Shown here: one piece after another, positions 5,473-6,595 of the stretch
Layout: each line of letters begins with the position of its first letter
Position numbering within the stretch: position 1 is the stretch's first letter
NCBI GenBank assembly: GCA_029983435.1
Contig: JASBZN010000067.1
Location: 1-6,595, forward strand
From: Urinicoccus sp.
Lineage (GTDB): Bacteria; Bacillota; Clostridia; Tissierellales; Peptoniphilaceae
Direction of reading: 5' to 3'
Length of the DNA stretch: 6,595 bases
Made by a program: the position numbers and the translations under genes
The notes under the pieces: model-generated
Databases searched by the model: none
What the model was told of the DNA's origin: nothing
Seen by the model: the letters and a program-made list of their open reading frames with translations, nothing else

Positions 5473-6570
5473 TTACGAAAGATAATAAACTGGAAAAATA
5501 GTTCCCTTATAGCCTTCTTCCCTGTCTTTCTTTTGGTATTCATAGGGTCTTTTCCATTTTGAACCTTGATGAACCAAGTCTCCTAAATCTGGAAGCCCTG
5601 TTACCCTGTTTTTTCGCAAATTAATTCGGTAAGTGAGAAGATCTCTCCGAGTCCAAACCTTCATATCCTTGGTCAAGGGAAAGCCCCCTTGAATGGCTTC
5701 CAAATATTGAGCATTTCGAATTTCTTGAGACAAGTAGGGTTTAATATAACAGATGGGAATTTCCCAGTATAGGGCCTCCAAAATACTCATGCCTCCTGGC
5801 TTGGTAATACAAATATCTGCCCAATTGTAATGATTTTTTAAACTGGGTAAAAAAGGATAGGCTGTCACATTTTTTAACTCCCACTTTTTTAATTTCTGAT
5901 AAAGATGGGTGTTTTTTCCACAGAGGACGCGAACTTCTGCCCCTTGTCTATCCCTTAGCTTTTCATAAAACCCCTTATTTTCTGGCAAGAGACCCAGACC
6001 TCCCCCTGCCACTAAAATATGGAGAGGTCCTCTTCTTGTGGGGTGTTCTACATATTTCTTAGGCCATCCATAGAGGTAAACTTTACTGTCTTGCACACCA
6101 AAGCCAAGCATAGATCCCCGGGTATATTCTGAGGCAACAAGATAGGCATCTGTTGTTTCTTGAATCCAACCTTCATGAGGGGTAAAGTCTGTAATCATAG
6201 TGATAAAAGGAGTTGAATCATAATAATTTTTTTTGTAGTAGTTTAGAAGGTGGGCCGCTGCCGAATAAGTAGCCACATAGACATCTGCCCCCTTATAGGC
6301 TTCCATAAGCTGGCAAAACTTTTCCCTTAAAGGATTTAAAAAATGGTAGGACAAGTTATGGTTCCCCTTGCCCGTTACCATCCTATTGAGATAGCGGGCT
6401 TGCTTGGCCCAAGTGCTATATCCCTTATAGATAAAATCTGCCTTTTCTGGAAACATCTCTTGAATAATATCCACTACTTCTACCTCGTGGTTTTTCCAAG
6501 CTTCCTTAAGGTAAAGAGCTCCCTTCATATGTCCTGCTCCAAACCGACAAGTAAAAATCTTAACCTTCAT
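5473..6570 (-). CDS. UgtP/MGDG-synthase-like glycosyltransferase (GT28 family)
   Basis: This 365-residue GT-B enzyme resembles B. subtilis UgtP, which transfers glucose from UDP-glucose to diacylglycerol at the inner membrane face. N-terminal acceptor half: GAGH (11–14) and TDFTPHEGW (127–135, compare TDFCLHKIW in UgtP). C-terminal donor half: VAGGG (187–191), VLCGKNT (215–221), ITKPGGMSILEAL (255–267) and KPYLSQE…NAQY (277–289), where UgtP has KPVPGQE…NANF. The tail (about 338–355) is rich in Lys, Arg and Glu and may touch the membrane. Length is close to UgtP. The ATG at 6570 has AAGGAG 10 nt upstream. A GTG three codons earlier would be only 1 nt from that site and is rejected. It is the first gene seen of its unit; the promoter lies outside the window. 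Sugar donor and acceptor are inferred, not visible. Confidence 0.87.
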   Translation of the reverse strand: MKVKIFTCRFGAGHMKGALYLKEAWKNHEVEVVDIIQEMFPEKADFIYKGYSTWAKQARYLNRMVTGKGNHNLSYHFLNPLREKFCQLMEAYKGADVYVATYSAAAHLLNYYKKNYYDSTPFITMITDFTPHEGWIQETTDAYLVASEYTRGSMLGFGVQDSKVYLYGWPKKYVEHPTRRGPLHILVAGGGLGLLPENKGFYEKLRDRQGAEVRVLCGKNTHLYQKLKKWELKNVTAYPFLPSLKNHYNWADICITKPGGMSILEALYWEIPICYIKPYLSQEIRNAQYLEAIQGGFPLTKDMKVWTRRDLLTYRINLRKNRVTGLPDLGDLVHQGSKWKRPYEYQKKDREEGYKGTIFPVYYLS

Positions 6571-6580
6571 CTTTTTCACT

Positions 6581-6586
6581 CTCCTT
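6581..6586 (-). promoter_or_regulatory. Ribosome binding site of the glycosyltransferase gene
   Basis: AAGGAG ends 10 nt before the ATG at 6570 and 1 nt before an in-frame GTG at 6579. Spacing favours the ATG, although 10 nt is slightly long. Confidence 0.65.
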
Positions 6587-6595
6587 GTTGCCTTT

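Noticed and set aside
6571..6579. GTG start at 6579 for the glycosyltransferase
   Set aside because: It is only 1 nt from AAGGAG; the ATG at 6570 has workable spacing and gives the expected MKVKIFTCRFGAGH N-terminus.

Overview
The window is an AT-rich stretch of a low-GC Gram-positive (Firmicutes) chromosome. Every gene is on the minus strand and spacing is very tight. The organism call rests on three things: the gene order decarboxylase–tmk–darA–…–holB–ricT, which matches the Bacillus subtilis yaaO–tmk–darA(yaaQ)–yaaR–holB–ricT(yaaT) neighbourhood; strong AAGGAGG-type ribosome binding sites; and close similarity of the PII-like protein to Bacillus and Staphylococcus DarA/PstA. A member of the Clostridia or a relative is my best guess, but the sequence does not settle the genus.

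There are two transcription units, read right to left. Unit 1 (about 6570 to 3756, possibly starting beyond the window) holds a UgtP/MGDG-synthase-like glycosyltransferase, a membrane-anchored NodB-family polysaccharide deacetylase, and a multi-span flippase-like protein of the MprF N-terminal (LPG_synthase_TM) family. It ends in a clear intrinsic terminator at 3721–3745. Together the three genes could build, trim and translocate a glycolipid; that pathway is an inference.

Unit 2 starts 17 bp beyond the terminator with an extended –10 promoter (3675–3703). It runs through an Orn/Lys/Arg decarboxylase-family protein (yaaO-like), thymidylate kinase (TTG start), the cyclic-di-AMP receptor DarA, a shorter DarA paralog, the DNA polymerase III delta' subunit, and the first 51 codons of ricT, which is cut by the window edge. 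Most junctions overlap by 1–8 nt, so translation is probably coupled.

The most notable points are: the short DarA paralog, which occupies the slot of yaaR and appears to lack the B-loop; the three-gene lipid/glycan cassette; a delta' subunit without the usual zinc-knuckle cysteines and with SRA in place of SRC; and several starts that need revision (decarboxylase, flippase, glycosyltransferase). No RNA genes, insertion sequences, CRISPR arrays or long repeats were seen, and no gap between genes exceeds about 100 bases.
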